Shown one piece after another: positions 10,071 through 20,911 of a stretch of 64,000 nucleotides of DNA. Position numbers and translations under genes: made by a program. The notes beneath the pieces are model-generated. The model saw nothing but the letters and a program-made list of their open reading frames with translations. It was not told the origin of the DNA and made no database searches. Origin of the DNA: Sulfuriflexus mobilis (GTDB lineage Bacteria > Pseudomonadota > Gammaproteobacteria > AKS1); assembly GCF_003967195.1 (NCBI RefSeq), contig NZ_AP018725.1:2108001-2172000 (forward strand), in the 5' to 3' direction. Every line of letters begins with the position of its first letter. The first letter of the stretch is position 1.

Positions 10071-11051
10071 TCAGTTCAACCTTATCCGCGGGTCAACCAG
10101 CGTGTAGGAAATATCTGTGAGGATAAGCCCGATGATGTAGAGCACCGATCCGAGGAAGACCATGGCCTTAACGATCGAAAAGTCCTGAGCGAGAATGGCG
10201 TCAATGGTGTAACTGCCCAAACCAGGAATGCCAAAGAAGGATTCGGTTAACAGGCTGCCCATGAACAGCATCGGGATCACGACCACCACACCGGTGAGGA
10301 TCGGCACCATGGCATTCTTAAGCACGTGCCGGAACAATACCCGCAATTCGGACAGTCCTTTGGCCCGCGCCGTGCGCACATAGTCCTTACTGATTTCTTC
10401 AAGGAAGATAGTACGGTACCAGCGCGTACCACTGCCGATGCCACCTATCACACCGATGATCACAGGCAGGATCAAAAACTTGATCGCCGCCGGCCATTCA
10501 TTACTGTATCCGGATATCGGCACCAGATGCCAGAGTTTGCCCATCAGGTACTGCCCACCGATAATATAGAATAGTGTCGAAACTGACATAAAGATCACAC
10601 CCAGTACCACCCCGCTCATATCTATATAGCTACCACGGAAAAAAGCCAGCAACATGGATAGTGTGATATTCACCAGCAGACCGACGATAAACATCGGCAA
10701 GGCAATCGCCAGACTCGGCCACATGCGCTGTGCAATATCATGACCAATATCACGACCATCATCGGCGGCACCGAAATCGAATACAAACAGGCGCACGGAT
10801 TTTTCATAGAAGATGGTATTCGTCAGTGCCGCACTGCCCTGCTCCAAACTGTTATAGAGCAAGGGTTTGTCATAACCGTGTTCGACCTTCCATTTCTCAA
10901 TCGCCGCCGGGGTCACGTGTTTGACACCGAGATTGACACGCGCCATGTTGTCGGGCGTATTGACGACAAAGAATAAAACAAAGGTCAGCAGGTTGACACC
11001 TATAAGGATAGGGACCGCATAGAGGACACGCCGTACGATATAGGCAAACAT
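10071..11051 (-). CDS. yejB: Peptide ABC transporter permease (YejB-like)
   Basis: 326 residues from the ATG at 11051 (MFAYIVRRVLYAVPILIGVN), which has the N-terminal signature of DppB/YejB permeases. The longer frame to 11141 lies inside the upstream gene. The EAA loop region reads YVRTARAKGLSELRVLFRHV, and the C-terminus ends in DPRIRLN. Its start codon overlaps the stop of the solute-binding protein gene by one base (TGATG), indicating translational coupling. It pairs with the YejE-like permease. Confidence 0.92.
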   Translation of the reverse strand: MFAYIVRRVLYAVPILIGVNLLTFVLFFVVNTPDNMARVNLGVKHVTPAAIEKWKVEHGYDKPLLYNSLEQGSAALTNTIFYEKSVRLFVFDFGAADDGRDIGHDIAQRMWPSLAIALPMFIVGLLVNITLSMLLAFFRGSYIDMSGVVLGVIFMSVSTLFYIIGGQYLMGKLWHLVPISGYSNEWPAAIKFLILPVIIGVIGGIGSGTRWYRTIFLEEISKDYVRTARAKGLSELRVLFRHVLKNAMVPILTGVVVVIPMLFMGSLLTESFFGIPGLGSYTIDAILAQDFSIVKAMVFLGSVLYIIGLILTDISYTLVDPRIRLN

Positions 11052-13225
11052 CAGCCCTGCCCCCCGGTGCCGTGTTCCTTGCGCCGATAACTGATAATGC
11101 CAGGAAGAATCAGCGCAATAAAGATCACCAGCATGCTCCACAACGGCCAGGTGATTGGTCGGTTCCAGGCCTTGCGCTGTTCGGCACGCTGCATGGGGTC
11201 AATGCGCTTGTATTTCAGCGTATTGTTCGCCATCAGATTGGGCTTGCTGTTTTTAACCCAGCCGTGATGCAGACTAAAGGCCTTCGGGTGCAAACCCCAC
11301 AACCAGGGTCCATCACGGCGGGCGATCTCGACCATCTGGTCAATGATCTTTTGCCGTGCCGGGCTGTTGTCCATGTTCTTCATCTTGTCGAAGAGGGCAT
11401 TAAAGCTGGCGTTATTGTAATTGGCGCCATTCTCGCCGCCCCTGTCGGCCTTGCTGTTCGGCCCATACAACAGGAACATGAAGTTTTCCGGGTCCGGGTA
11501 GTCGGCATTCCAACCCCACTCGAACATCTGCGCTGTGCCGTTACGCATCTTGTCCTGGAAGCGATTAAAATCAGTACTACGAATGACAAGGTCGATGTTG
11601 AGTTTCTTGAACTGCTTGCGCCACCAGTCTAGCCGGGCCTTGGCATCCGGGCCGCTGGCGGCAGTATCGAAATTGATCACGAGCCTCTCGCCAGTCTTTT
11701 TATTAATACCGTTCGGGTAACCGGCCTTGGCCAACAGCTCGCGCGCCTCTTTGATTGATTTGCGTTTAGCCCGACCATTCACCCAATCATAGACGTAGGG
11801 ATTGATGCCTGCCTCGCCCTGACGGTGCCCAAACAGGCCAGGTGGTAAAGGACCCTGCGCGGCCAGGCCACGGCCATTATTAAAGATGGAAATATATTCC
11901 TCATAATCGGTGGCGATCGCGATCGCCCTGCGCAGCAGGCGGGCACGTCGGGAATTACCACCGATGACCGGGTCACGCATATTAAAGCCGCTGAAATACG
12001 TCGAGGTGGTGACCGCTGTCAGCAACTGGATGCCCTTCTCCCGCATGTCATCCGTCAAGGTTGGTTCACCCTGCGTGGTGATGCTCACGGCCTGGTCAAA
12101 ACTGTCTGAACTGATACCGGAACTATCGTAATAGCCCTGCAGGAACTTGCTCCAGTAGGGAATCGTCTCGCGTTCGAGGCGATAGACTACCTTGTCGATA
12201 AATGGCAGCGGCTTGCCGGCGTCATTTAATAACCCGGCCTCGGCGTCACCGGGCTCACCCTCGCCCGGGTAGACCTCGCCCTCAAAGTAAGGGTTACGCT
12301 CGAGGACCATCTCGAGGTTGGGGTTATTCACCGTCAGCATATATGGCCCCGAACCCACCGGATACCAGTCGAGGGTGATATTGCGTTTGATCAATCCGGC
12401 CTGTGAATAGAAACGATCCGCCTCGGCCGGCATCGGTGCGAAAAATGGCATACTCAGCCAATACTGCAGCTGCGGATACTTGCCCTTGATACGAATACGA
12501 TAACGGTAGCGATCCAGCGCGCTTACGCCTTCGAGTGGGTGCTGTCTTAGATCGAGATAATAACCCTCCTTGTCTTGCAACCCGGTCGTTTCCTCATCAC
12601 GTACCTGTTTGAGCCTTGTCGCGTAGTCCTTCAGGCCAACGACATAACCCGACATGATGCCGAAGATCGGTGAGTGCAAGCCGGGGTGGGCAAGGCGTTT
12701 GATCTGGTAGACGAAGTCCTCGGCAACCAGCTCACGCGAATCGACCTTTTCAAAGTCAGCCAGGGTATAAATAGATGCCAGTTGCTGTTCGTTGAGGGCG
12801 TGATAGAGAAACTTGCCCTGCTTGTCACGGGCAAAGGCCGGGTGCGGCTGGTAGCGGATGCCGGGGCGGATCTCGATCGTGTACTCGCTAAAGGCGATGG
12901 CTGCAGCATCTGCCGTCGCAGCCAGTTGCCTGCCCTTGGCATCGAAATAACGTACGGCGGGCATCTTCGCGGCGGCGAGGGGAATCAGCGTATAAGGCCG
13001 CTTCAGGTAATGGTATTGCAGCGGCGGCGTGTAGATCTGACCAATGAACTGGTATTCGTTTGAAACGTAGGAAACCGCCGGGTCGAGGTGCTTGGGCCGC
13101 GCGTCAAAGGAGGAATAGAGGATATTGGCGCCGCTTTCCGCCTTTGGGTAAGGATTGTTCCAGTTTGCCCCGTCGCAACCAACGAGCCAAAATGCCACAA
13201 ACATTGTACTGATTCGCCACATCAT
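11051..13225 (-). CDS. yejA: Extracellular solute-binding protein, family 5 (YejA-like lipoprotein)
   Basis: 724 residues. The N-terminus has a lipoprotein signal with lipobox LVGC, so the mature protein is predicted to be anchored by Cys17. The SBP_bac_5 fold is recognised from SYVSNEYQFIGQIYTPPLQY, the long middle domain with VGSGPYMLTVNNPNLEMVLE, and the C-terminal FEWGWNADYPDPENFMFLLY. A hydrophobic helix near the C-terminus (WPLWSMLVIFIALILPGIIS) is followed by basic residues. That tail is unusual for a soluble binding protein and would give a second membrane anchor. It leads the importer operon. The substrate is probably an oligopeptide or modified peptide (family inference). Confidence 0.9.
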   Translation of the reverse strand: MMWRISTMFVAFWLVGCDGANWNNPYPKAESGANILYSSFDARPKHLDPAVSYVSNEYQFIGQIYTPPLQYHYLKRPYTLIPLAAAKMPAVRYFDAKGRQLAATADAAAIAFSEYTIEIRPGIRYQPHPAFARDKQGKFLYHALNEQQLASIYTLADFEKVDSRELVAEDFVYQIKRLAHPGLHSPIFGIMSGYVVGLKDYATRLKQVRDEETTGLQDKEGYYLDLRQHPLEGVSALDRYRYRIRIKGKYPQLQYWLSMPFFAPMPAEADRFYSQAGLIKRNITLDWYPVGSGPYMLTVNNPNLEMVLERNPYFEGEVYPGEGEPGDAEAGLLNDAGKPLPFIDKVVYRLERETIPYWSKFLQGYYDSSGISSDSFDQAVSITTQGEPTLTDDMREKGIQLLTAVTTSTYFSGFNMRDPVIGGNSRRARLLRRAIAIATDYEEYISIFNNGRGLAAQGPLPPGLFGHRQGEAGINPYVYDWVNGRAKRKSIKEARELLAKAGYPNGINKKTGERLVINFDTAASGPDAKARLDWWRKQFKKLNIDLVIRSTDFNRFQDKMRNGTAQMFEWGWNADYPDPENFMFLLYGPNSKADRGGENGANYNNASFNALFDKMKNMDNSPARQKIIDQMVEIARRDGPWLWGLHPKAFSLHHGWVKNSKPNLMANNTLKYKRIDPMQRAEQRKAWNRPITWPLWSMLVIFIALILPGIISYRRKEHGTGGQG

Positions 13226-13369
13226 TGTTTTATGAGGTATTTTTATTCCGTCTTATCCTGGCTTATTGCCCGGTTTGCTGCGTTCAGCCCTTCACCTTAT
13301 GCTCATTTTTAGTTACTGTAGCGTTCCTTAATCCTACACGCTCGTATTCACTGACGAAAGGTATCTCTC

Positions 13370-14170
13370 ATGTCATTTTTGCAAGGCAAGCGCGCCTTAA
13401 TCGTTGGCCTCGCCAGCAATCGCTCCATCGCCTATGGCATCGCCAAGGCCATGCATCGCGAGGGTGCTGAACTGGCCTTCACCTACCAGAACGACAAACT
13501 TAAAGACCGGGTCGAGAAAATGGCCGCCGAATTTGATTCCGATATCGCCCTGGCCTGCGATGTCAGTGACGATGCGCAAATCGATGCCGTCTTTGAGCAC
13601 CTTGACGACTTCTGGGACGGCCTGGATATCATTGTCCACTCGGTGGCCTTTGCACCCAAAGATCAGCTAGAGGGCGGCTACCTCGATGCGGTGACACGCG
13701 CCGGCTTCAATACCGCCCATGAGGTCAGCTCCTACAGCTTCGCCGCCCTGGCCAAGGCCGGTCGTAATATGATGGAGGGCCGTAATGGTGCCCTGCTGAC
13801 CCTGAGCTACCTCGGTGCCGAACGCGCCGTTCCCAACTACAACGTCATGGGCCTGGCCAAGGCCAGCCTCGAGGCCAATGTGCGTTACATGGCGCAGGAC
13901 CTTGGCCCGGATGGTATCCGTGTCAACGCCATCTCTGCCGGTCCGATCCGCACCCTGGCCGCCTCCGGCATCAGTGGTTTTCGCAGTATGCTCGACCAGT
14001 TTGCCGCCACCGCACCACTGCGCCGTAATGTCACCATTGATGAAGTCGGCAATGTCGGTGCCTTCCTCTGCTCCGATCTTGCCTCCGGTGTGACGGGAGA
14101 AATCTCTTACGTCGATGGCGGTTATAACGTTGTCGGCATGGACTTCAAGGCCCCGGCCGGCAAAGACTAA
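13370..14170 (+). CDS. fabI: Enoyl-[acyl-carrier-protein] reductase (NADH)
   Basis: 266 residues, usual length. It catalyses the last reduction of the fatty-acid elongation cycle in the cytoplasm. Family marks are the N-terminal nucleotide-binding segment [20 protein letters not shown], the active-site region [23 protein letters not shown] with the Tyr-x6-Lys arrangement, and [18 protein letters not shown]. The start has a GAAAGG ribosome-binding site. It is a single-gene unit divergent from yejA, with 144 bases between them. Its last four bases overlap the end of the convergent symporter gene. Confidence 0.96.
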   Translation: MSFLQGKRALIVGLASNRSIAYGIAKAMHREGAELAFTYQNDKLKDRVEKMAAEFDSDIALACDVSDDAQIDAVFEHLDDFWDGLDIIVHSVAFAPKDQLEGGYLDAVTRAGFNTAHEVSSYSFAALAKAGRNMMEGRNGALLTLSYLGAERAVPNYNVMGLAKASLEANVRYMAQDLGPDGIRVNAISAGPIRTLAASGISGFRSMLDQFAATAPLRRNVTIDEVGNVGAFLCSDLASGVTGEISYVDGGYNVVGMDFKAPAGKD

Positions 14171-15456
14171 ACAATATTGGGGCGGTCCTCGGCGAGGATC
14201 GCCTCTTCCCCTTCCAGACGGCCTATCACCACCGCGCCACAAGAATCACTGAACACGTTCACTGCCGTCCGGCACATGTCGAGAAGTCGATCGACGACAT
14301 AGATCAGCGCAATACCCTCTACCGGCAAGCCCATGTAACCCAGGATAATGGTGATCGCCAACAGGCTCGCCGCCGGCACCCCGGCCACACCGATCGAAGT
14401 TACCAGGGCCAACAGGACGATCACAAACTGTTGGGTAAAACTCAGGTCCAGACCATAGGCCTGGGCGATAAACATTGCTGCTACGCACTCATAGAGTGCC
14501 GTGCCGTCCATGTTCACGGTTGAACCCAACGGCAGCACAAAACTGCTGGTACGATTCGAAACCCCGGCATTCTTTTCCACGCATTCCAGTGTCAACGGCA
14601 AGGTTGCCGATGATGAGGCCGTGGAGAAGGCCGTCAGCAGTGCCGGTGCCATCGCCCGGTAATGACGCAAAGGGTTCACGCCGGCGACATAACGCAGGAT
14701 CAACGGCATGACGACAAACATGTGAATCGCCAGCGCCAGGATCACGCTGAGGAAGAACAGCCCAAGCACCTCCATGAGGTCGAAAAAGCGCGAGGCCCCG
14801 GTATCCGCGACCACACGCGCAACCAGACCGAACACACCTATCGGGGCGAAACGCATAATGAACAAGGTGATCCGCAGCATCACCTCATAGACCCCTGCCC
14901 AGAAACCATACAGGTTCTCGGCATGCGGTTCGCCAACACGTGACATAAAAAAACCGAATAGCAGGCTAAAGAAGATCAGCCCCAGCATCTGGCCATCCGC
15001 TGCGGCGGCAACAATGTTCGGCGGCACCATGCGCAGAAAGACTTCCACCACATCACTGACACCGCGACCCTCAACCTTTGCAGTGATACTGGAGACATCG
15101 GCGCTGAGGTTGAGGACATCCTTGACCGGCTGACCATCCTGGATGCCAGGTGTCAGCGCGTTGACCACCAACAGACCAATGGTCACAGAGATAAAGGTCG
15201 TCGCAAGGTAGTACATCAGAGTTCGGCCACCGAGCCGACCAAAGGCCCGCGAAGAACCAATACCGGCAATACCGACGATGATCGAGGAGACCACCAACGG
15301 CACGATGATCATCTTCAGGGCATTGAGGAAGAGGTTGCCGATAAAGACATAAACATCGTAGAAACGCAGGCCGAACAGATCAGCCTCTACGCCGCTGGCC
15401 AGGCCCGCCAGCACGGCCAGTAACAAGGCGATCAAAATTTGCCAGTGCAGTTTCAT
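14167..15456 (-). CDS. Dicarboxylate/amino acid:cation symporter (DAACS family)
   Basis: 429 residues with about eight membrane helices and two re-entrant hairpins. Family motifs include the serine-rich stretch [40 protein letters not shown] (the NMDGT motif of the cation-binding site) and [20 protein letters not shown]. It transports glutamate, aspartate or C4-dicarboxylates with sodium or protons; the exact substrate cannot be read from the sequence. It follows ppiD by 31 bases on the same strand and converges on fabI with a four-base overlap. Confidence 0.93.
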   Translation of the reverse strand: MKLHWQILIALLLAVLAGLASGVEADLFGLRFYDVYVFIGNLFLNALKMIIVPLVVSSIIVGIAGIGSSRAFGRLGGRTLMYYLATTFISVTIGLLVVNALTPGIQDGQPVKDVLNLSADVSSITAKVEGRGVSDVVEVFLRMVPPNIVAAAADGQMLGLIFFSLLFGFFMSRVGEPHAENLYGFWAGVYEVMLRITLFIMRFAPIGVFGLVARVVADTGASRFFDLMEVLGLFFLSVILALAIHMFVVMPLILRYVAGVNPLRHYRAMAPALLTAFSTASSSATLPLTLECVEKNAGVSNRTSSFVLPLGSTVNMDGTALYECVAAMFIAQAYGLDLSFTQQFVIVLLALVTSIGVAGVPAASLLAITIILGYMGLPVEGIALIYVVDRLLDMCRTAVNVFSDSCGAVVIGRLEGEEAILAEDRPNIV

Positions 15457-15487
15457 CCGTATCCCTCTCTGGCCCGGTGCTTATCGC

Positions 15488-17425
15488 CTAGTTGCTGGCC
15501 CCGTTCAGGTTCTTATGGAAGATCGTCACATCGGCACCGAGACGCAAGTCGGTGCGTAAGGCACTCAATATCGACTCGACGGCGGCGGCCTCCAGCTGGC
15601 GTTGTGCGGCCAAGCGTTTCGATTCATCCGCCTTGGACGGGTCGAACTCGGTGACGGCACTGAAGGCGATAAGGCTGTAATCGCCATTGGGCAAGGCCAC
15701 GCCGGCATAATTCGACGTGTCTGCGACCGGACGCGGCATGGCAAACAGGGTAGTCACAATCCCTCCACGCACCTTGCTGGTATCACGCATGATCGACTCA
15801 GGCTCCGACCAGCTCAACTTGAGTTCTTCGGCCACCACCGATGCCTTGGCATCGTCTTTGAGACGGACCAGCATCGCCTCACCCTGCTTGCGCGCAAGCG
15901 CCTGTGTGACCTCGGCCAGCAGCCGTTCGATGATGCTGTCATTAACCTCTTCCAGTGGTCTGGCTGCCGCCGGTATGTGTTCCTTTATACGTAAAACGAT
16001 CAATTTATCCTGACCGACTTCCAGTGCTTCACTGTTGTTACCGGCCAGCACGTCTTCTGTAAAGGCGGCATTCACCACGGCAGGATTCGCGGCCAAGCCC
16101 TCGCCACCCTGACGGGTAAACAGACCGGTGCTCTTAATCTCAAGTTTCAACTCGGCGGCAACGGGCTCCAGTGTGGTCGGCTGCTCATAACTCAGGTTAT
16201 TGAGTAATTCATGCTGCTCGGTAAAACGGCGCTCGGATTCACGGGCACGATAATCTGCAGCCACCTGCTCACGCACCTCCTCGAAACTACGTGTGCGAAG
16301 TTTTTTGTCGTCCACACTCAACAGGATATGACTGGCCTGGCGCTCTTCGCCCTTGATGTCGGTAAGTTTGATCAGGTGCAGACCAAAGGAGGTACGCACA
16401 GGCTCACTGATGTCACCCTTGTTGAGGGCAAACAGCGCCTCTTCAAACGGTTGTTCCATGACATTGCGTGCCAGCAAACCGATATCCCCACCATTTTCTG
16501 CGGAGGCCTTGTCTTCAGAAAATTCTTTTGCCAGTGCAGCGAAGTCTTCACCGGCCAGAACACGCTTACGTATCGCCAGCAAGACATCGCGCTGGGCACG
16601 TTCATCGGCCACCGCATAGTCCTCGACATGTCCCTCATACCATTCACGCAAGGCTTCTTCGTTAACCTCGATTTGTGCCGTCAGGCTGTTGGCAGAAAAC
16701 TCAACATACTCGATACTGACCTGCTCCTCGGTCATGAATTGGGAAATATTATTGTCATAGAAGGCACGGATCCGCTCGTCATCGATCTTCGCCTCTTGAC
16801 GAAAATCTTCCGCACGCAAGGTAATCGTGCTCAGGGTCCGTTGCTGATTTTGCAGGGCAAGCCAGGCATCGACCTGCTGCGGGGTAACAAAAACGCTACT
16901 GCTGATCGCCTCAAGAAACTGACGGCTGATCGTATCCTGCTCGAGGCGGCTCTTAAAACCCTTGCTTGACATCCCCTGATAGCGTAACTGCTGCGAATAG
17001 ACATCGGCATCGAACTGGCCATCTCGCTGGAAAGACGGTACGGCGCGGATAATATCGTTCAGTTGCTCGTCACTGACGCGCAGACCTGCCTCGAGTGCTG
17101 CCAGGGTCATCAGACGGGACTGGATCATGCCCTCGATCACACGCTGCTTCATACTTGCGTCGTTAAGCAACTGTTTATAGAGCGGATTATTGATATCGTT
17201 ACCGAGGATACGGGCCAGCTGCTGACGTTGCTGGTCACGGTAGATCTGGAACTGACGCTGAAAGTCCTGGTCACTGATCTTGATCCCCTCTACTTCTGCG
17301 ACATCCACATTTTGCGCACCACCGATGTAATCCTGGATCCCCCACAGGGCGAAGACCAGGACAATGAAGAGGACGATGATCCAGGCAACCCAGCTCTGGG
17401 CGCGATCACGAATTGACTGCAGCAT
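15488..17425 (-). CDS. ppiD: Periplasmic folding chaperone / peptidyl-prolyl isomerase D
   Basis: 645 residues. A short cytoplasmic N-terminus (MLQSIRDRAQSWVAWIIV) leads into a single membrane helix, then a SurA-like N-domain (about 30-200). The parvulin domain lies around residues 225-360 (FSEDKASAENGGDIGLLARN and EPVRTSFGLHLIKLTDI). It works at the inner membrane, helping newly exported proteins fold. Its position directly downstream of the HU/tRNA-Val/tRNA-Asp unit is the conserved gammaproteobacterial arrangement. Confidence 0.95.
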   Translation of the reverse strand: MLQSIRDRAQSWVAWIIVLFIVLVFALWGIQDYIGGAQNVDVAEVEGIKISDQDFQRQFQIYRDQQRQQLARILGNDINNPLYKQLLNDASMKQRVIEGMIQSRLMTLAALEAGLRVSDEQLNDIIRAVPSFQRDGQFDADVYSQQLRYQGMSSKGFKSRLEQDTISRQFLEAISSSVFVTPQQVDAWLALQNQQRTLSTITLRAEDFRQEAKIDDERIRAFYDNNISQFMTEEQVSIEYVEFSANSLTAQIEVNEEALREWYEGHVEDYAVADERAQRDVLLAIRKRVLAGEDFAALAKEFSEDKASAENGGDIGLLARNVMEQPFEEALFALNKGDISEPVRTSFGLHLIKLTDIKGEERQASHILLSVDDKKLRTRSFEEVREQVAADYRARESERRFTEQHELLNNLSYEQPTTLEPVAAELKLEIKSTGLFTRQGGEGLAANPAVVNAAFTEDVLAGNNSEALEVGQDKLIVLRIKEHIPAAARPLEEVNDSIIERLLAEVTQALARKQGEAMLVRLKDDAKASVVAEELKLSWSEPESIMRDTSKVRGGIVTTLFAMPRPVADTSNYAGVALPNGDYSLIAFSAVTEFDPSKADESKRLAAQRQLEAAAVESILSALRTDLRLGADVTIFHKNLNGASN

Positions 17426-17530
17426 GCTTACTCACTCTGAAATAGTTATCTGGCCGACCGACACCCTTTCCCTCGGTACGGTCCCGTGCACTTCATTATA
17501 AAAAAATTGATTATAAAGGATTATAAACAC

Positions 17531-17562
17531 AAAGGGCGCACCCTGTAACAGGTGCGCCCTTT
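17531..17562 (-). terminator. Intrinsic terminator after tRNA-Asp
   Basis: Perfect 12-bp stem AAAGGGCGCACC / GGTGCGCCCTTT with an eight-base loop. On the minus strand it lies 16 bases beyond the tRNA-Asp CCA and is followed by a T-containing stretch. It ends the hup-tRNA-Val-tRNA-Asp transcript. Confidence 0.85.
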
Positions 17563-17577
17563 ATGGCCATTGAATAA

Positions 17578-17654
17578 TGGCGGAGCGGACGGGATTCGAA
17601 CCCGCGACCCCCGGCGTGACAGGCCGGTATTCTAACCAACTGAACTACCGCTCC
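17578..17654 (-). tRNA. tRNA-Asp (GTC)
   Basis: 77 bases including encoded CCA. The acceptor stem GGAGCGG/CCGCTCC, T-loop GGTTCGAATCC and anticodon loop CTGTCAC give anticodon GTC. It is four bases downstream of tRNA-Val and ends in a terminator. Confidence 0.97.
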
Positions 17655-17658
17655 GAAC

Positions 17659-17734
17659 TGGTGGGTGCTGAGGGGATCGAACCCCCGACATTCGCCTTGT
17701 AAGGGCGACGCTCTCCCAGCTGAGCTAAGCACCC
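17659..17734 (-). tRNA. tRNA-Val (TAC)
   Basis: 76 bases with encoded CCA, acceptor GGGTGCT/AGCACCC, and anticodon loop CTTACAA giving TAC. It lies 15 bases after the HU stop codon with no terminator between, so it is probably processed from a shared hup transcript. Confidence 0.97.
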
Positions 17735-17749
17735 CACTCGAGAGGCGCG

Positions 17750-18022
17750 CTAGTTTACGGCATCTTTGAGGGCTTTACCAGCCTTAAATCCAGGATTGTT
17801 AGAGGCCTTTATTTCGATGGCCTCACCGGTGCGTGGATTGCGTCCGGTACGGGCGGCACGTGGTCGTACCGAGAAGGTACCAAACCCTACTAAGGTAACC
17901 TGATCGCCACCTTTCAGGGCCGCTGTGATGGTATCCAGGACCGAGTCCAGGGCACGTGTGGCAGAGGCTTTGGAAAGGTCGGCTGCCTCGGCAACGGCAT
18001 CAATTAATTCGGCTTTATTCAT
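17750..18022 (-). CDS. hupB: DNA-binding protein HU
   Basis: 90 residues, the full HU length. It starts [20 protein letters not shown] and carries the DNA-binding arm signature [22 protein letters not shown] is a small dimeric nucleoid protein that bends DNA. It sits between lon (upstream) and two tRNA genes (downstream), the usual gammaproteobacterial hupB position. A good sigma-70 promoter lies about 125 bases upstream, and the lon terminator insulates it from lon. Confidence 0.97.
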   Translation of the reverse strand: MNKAELIDAVAEAADLSKASATRALDSVLDTITAALKGGDQVTLVGFGTFSVRPRAARTGRNPRTGEAIEIKASNNPGFKAGKALKDAVN

Positions 18023-18144
18023 TCTTTAAGATCCCCGCTATGTGAATTGTTGTATTGTTTATCAGGTATCAGACTATGGTGAGAAGAACGCCTGTCTGGC
18101 TTGGACCTGCAGTTTTCCTTCCAAGTAAAACGGCAAGTGAATTC

Positions 18145-18173
18145 GTTATCCCATAGCGCCTGATGACTGTCAA
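18145..18173 (-). promoter_or_regulatory. Sigma-70 promoter for hupB
   Basis: On the minus strand, TTGACA (18173-18168) is separated by exactly 17 bases from GATAAC (18150-18145). It is the best promoter in the 364-base gap between lon and hup and leaves a leader of about 115 bases. The rest of that gap holds only the lon terminator; I see no other gene in it. Confidence 0.7.
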
Positions 18174-18330
18174 GCAAGGACAGTGTGTCAAAGTACCGTG
18201 GGAAATAACGTGACCCATGCAACAATACCGGTGCTCGCCGTTATCATTCCATGCATCAGGGGCTTAGCGAATAACCTTCATGCCAAACCCCAACATCGCC
18301 CCATAACTAAAATATTTTATTTCAACTATA

Positions 18331-18366
18331 AAAAAACCGGCAGGAAAAATACCTGCCGGTTTTTTA
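18331..18366 (-). terminator. Intrinsic terminator of lon
   Basis: Stem AACCGGCAGG / CCTGCCGGTT with an eight-base loop, flanked by runs of A and T so that it can work on either strand. It lies about 20 bases after the lon stop codon. Confidence 0.88.
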
Positions 18367-18386
18367 TACAACGCTATAAGGCGATT

Positions 18387-20819
18387 TTAGTGGTGATGAA
18401 CCGCCTTACCCTTACCTGTGCCCTTGCCGGCCTCCTTGGTGACGCTGGGCTCTACCTTGCCTTCCAGCGGCTCAGGTGCACGTACCAGTGCCACGGCCAG
18501 GACCTCATCGATCCAGCGCACTGGCTTGATGTCGAGTTTATCCTTGATGTTTTTCGGAATATCCACCAGGTCACGCTCGTTTTCCTGCGGGATCAGCACG
18601 GTGGTAATCCCGCCACGGTGCGCGGCCAGCAATTTCTCCTTCAGGCCACCAATCGGCAGGACTTCACCACGCAGGGTGATTTCCCCGGTCATGGCAACGT
18701 CGGCACGTACCGGGATCCCGGTCAGGGCAGATACCAGTGAGGTGCACATGCCGATACCGGCACTCGGACCATCCTTGGGTGTGGCCCCTTCCGGTACATG
18801 AATGTGGAAATCGAATTTCTGATAAAACTCCGGGTCGATACCCAGTGCCACGGCACGGGTACGCACCACGGTCATGGCGGCATGGATCGACTCCTGCATC
18901 ACCTCACCCAGCTGACCCGTATAGAGCGGCTTGCCCTTACCCGGGATCGCAGCCGCCTCGATGGTCAATAATTCACCACCGACCTCAGTCCAGGCCAGAC
19001 CGGTGACCTGACCCACCTGATCGTGTTCTTCGGCCAGACCATGACGGAAACGTTTGACACCGAGATACTTGTCCAGATTCTTGGCGGTAACCGTAACCGT
19101 CTTATCTCTCGGCTTGAGTAAGACATCCTTGACCACCTTACGACAGACCTTGGAGATCTCACGCTCAAGGTTACGCACGCCCGCCTCACGGGTGTAATAA
19201 CGAATGATATCCGTCAGGGCGCTATCGGCAATGCTAATTTCATCGTCTTTCAGACCATTGTTCTTGATCTGTTTCGGCACCAGATAACGCTTGGCGATAT
19301 TAAGTTTTTCATCTTCCGTGTAACCAGACAAGTGGATGACTTCCATACGGTCCAGCAACGGGCCGGGAATATTCAGGCTGTTGGCCGTGGCCACAAACAT
19401 GATATCCGACAGGTCGTAGTCGACTTCCAGGTAGTGGTCGTTAAAGGCATGGTTCTGTTCCGGGTCCAGCACTTCCAACAAAGCAGAAGCCGGGTCGCCA
19501 CGGAAGTCTGTCGACATCTTGTCCAGTTCGTCGAGCAAGAACAGGGGATTGCGTGTGCCGACCTTGGTCAGTTTTTGCACAATCTTGCCCGGCATCGAAC
19601 CAATATAGGTACGACGGTGACCACGGATCTCGGCCTCGTCACGCACGCCACCCAAGGCCATACGGGTAAACTTACGCCCGGTAGCACGGGCGATCGATTG
19701 GCCCAGCGAGGTCTTACCAACACCCGGGGGCCCGACCAGACACAGGATAGGTCCCTTCAGCTTGCGCGCACGCTGCTGCACGGCGAGATACTCAAGAATG
19801 CGTTCCTTAACCTTCTCAAGACCGTAGTGGTCTTCATCGAGCACGTCCTGTGCGGCGGCCAGGTCATGTTTGACCTTGCTGCGTTTCTTCCACGGCACAC
19901 CGGTCAAGGCATCGATGTAGTTACGCACCACCGTGGCCTCGGCCGACATGGGTGACATCATCTTCAGCTTGTTCAGTTCAGAATCGGCCTTTTCTCTGGC
20001 CTCTTTGGAAAGTCCTGCCTTTTCGATCTTCTGCTGCAGTTCTTCCATTTCATTCGGAGTGTCTTCGAGATCACCGAGTTCCTTCTGAATGGCCTTCATC
20101 TGCTCATTCAGATAGTACTCGCGCTGACTCTTTTCCATCTGACGTTTGACACGACCACGGATGCGTTTCTCAACCTGCAGGATATCAATTTCAGATTCCA
20201 TGATGCCCATCAGATGCTCAAGGCGTTCACGCAGGTCGACGATCTCCAGCACGGCCTGCTTCTCCTCGATCTTCAGCGACATGTGCGCAGCGATCGTATC
20301 CGCCAGACGAGCGGGGTCATCAATGCCCGACAGCGAAGAAAGGATCTCCGGCGGTACCTTCTTGTTCAGTTTCACGTACTGGTCAAACTGGTTCATGACC
20401 GAACGTACCAGCACCTCACTGTCACGCTCTTCCAGTTCTTCAGACTTCAGCGGTGTAACCTGTGCCTTGAAATACTCATCACTACCCAAGAAGTGCAGGA
20501 TGCGGGCACGTTCGGCACCCTCGACCAGCACCTTGACGGTTCCGTCCGGGAGTTTAAGTAATTGCAGAATCGAAGACAGTGTGCCGATGCGATACATGTC
20601 ATCGGCCTGTGGGTCATCCTGGGAGGCGCTCTTCTGTGCAACCAGCATAATTTGCTTGTCGGCCTCCATGGCCGTTTCCAAGGCCTTAATGGATTTGTCA
20701 CGGCCCACAAAGAGCGGGATCACCATGTGCGGGTACACGACCACGTCGCGTAGCGGCAATACTGGGATCACGCTGAGTTGTTCGTCAATAACTTCTGATA
20801 TTTTGTCCTGGTTCTCCAT
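18387..20819 (-). CDS. lon: ATP-dependent protease Lon
   Basis: 810 residues, full length. The N-terminal LON substrate-binding domain (about 13-210, [20 protein letters not shown]) is followed by coiled-coil regions, the AAA+ module with Walker [13 protein letters not shown] and Walker [12 protein letters not shown], and the C-terminal serine protease domain with the catalytic Ser686 in [10 protein letters not shown]. It degrades damaged and regulatory proteins in the cytoplasm. The C-terminus ends in a short basic, histidine-rich tail ([13 protein letters not shown]). It sits between clpX and hup in the classic clpP-clpX-lon-hup order, with a promoter candidate of its own. Confidence 0.97.
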   Translation of the reverse strand: MENQDKISEVIDEQLSVIPVLPLRDVVVYPHMVIPLFVGRDKSIKALETAMEADKQIMLVAQKSASQDDPQADDMYRIGTLSSILQLLKLPDGTVKVLVEGAERARILHFLGSDEYFKAQVTPLKSEELEERDSEVLVRSVMNQFDQYVKLNKKVPPEILSSLSGIDDPARLADTIAAHMSLKIEEKQAVLEIVDLRERLEHLMGIMESEIDILQVEKRIRGRVKRQMEKSQREYYLNEQMKAIQKELGDLEDTPNEMEELQQKIEKAGLSKEAREKADSELNKLKMMSPMSAEATVVRNYIDALTGVPWKKRSKVKHDLAAAQDVLDEDHYGLEKVKERILEYLAVQQRARKLKGPILCLVGPPGVGKTSLGQSIARATGRKFTRMALGGVRDEAEIRGHRRTYIGSMPGKIVQKLTKVGTRNPLFLLDELDKMSTDFRGDPASALLEVLDPEQNHAFNDHYLEVDYDLSDIMFVATANSLNIPGPLLDRMEVIHLSGYTEDEKLNIAKRYLVPKQIKNNGLKDDEISIADSALTDIIRYYTREAGVRNLEREISKVCRKVVKDVLLKPRDKTVTVTAKNLDKYLGVKRFRHGLAEEHDQVGQVTGLAWTEVGGELLTIEAAAIPGKGKPLYTGQLGEVMQESIHAAMTVVRTRAVALGIDPEFYQKFDFHIHVPEGATPKDGPSAGIGMCTSLVSALTGIPVRADVAMTGEITLRGEVLPIGGLKEKLLAAHRGGITTVLIPQENERDLVDIPKNIKDKLDIKPVRWIDEVLAVALVRAPEPLEGKVEPSVTKEAGKGTGKGKAVHHH

Positions 20820-20911
20820 GATGGAGCCTCGCTATGTGAAGGTCATGCCTTCTGAAATTAATCTAGTTACAGCAGTGGTCGCCTAAGCACAGCCGCCACT
20901 ACAGACTCTAT

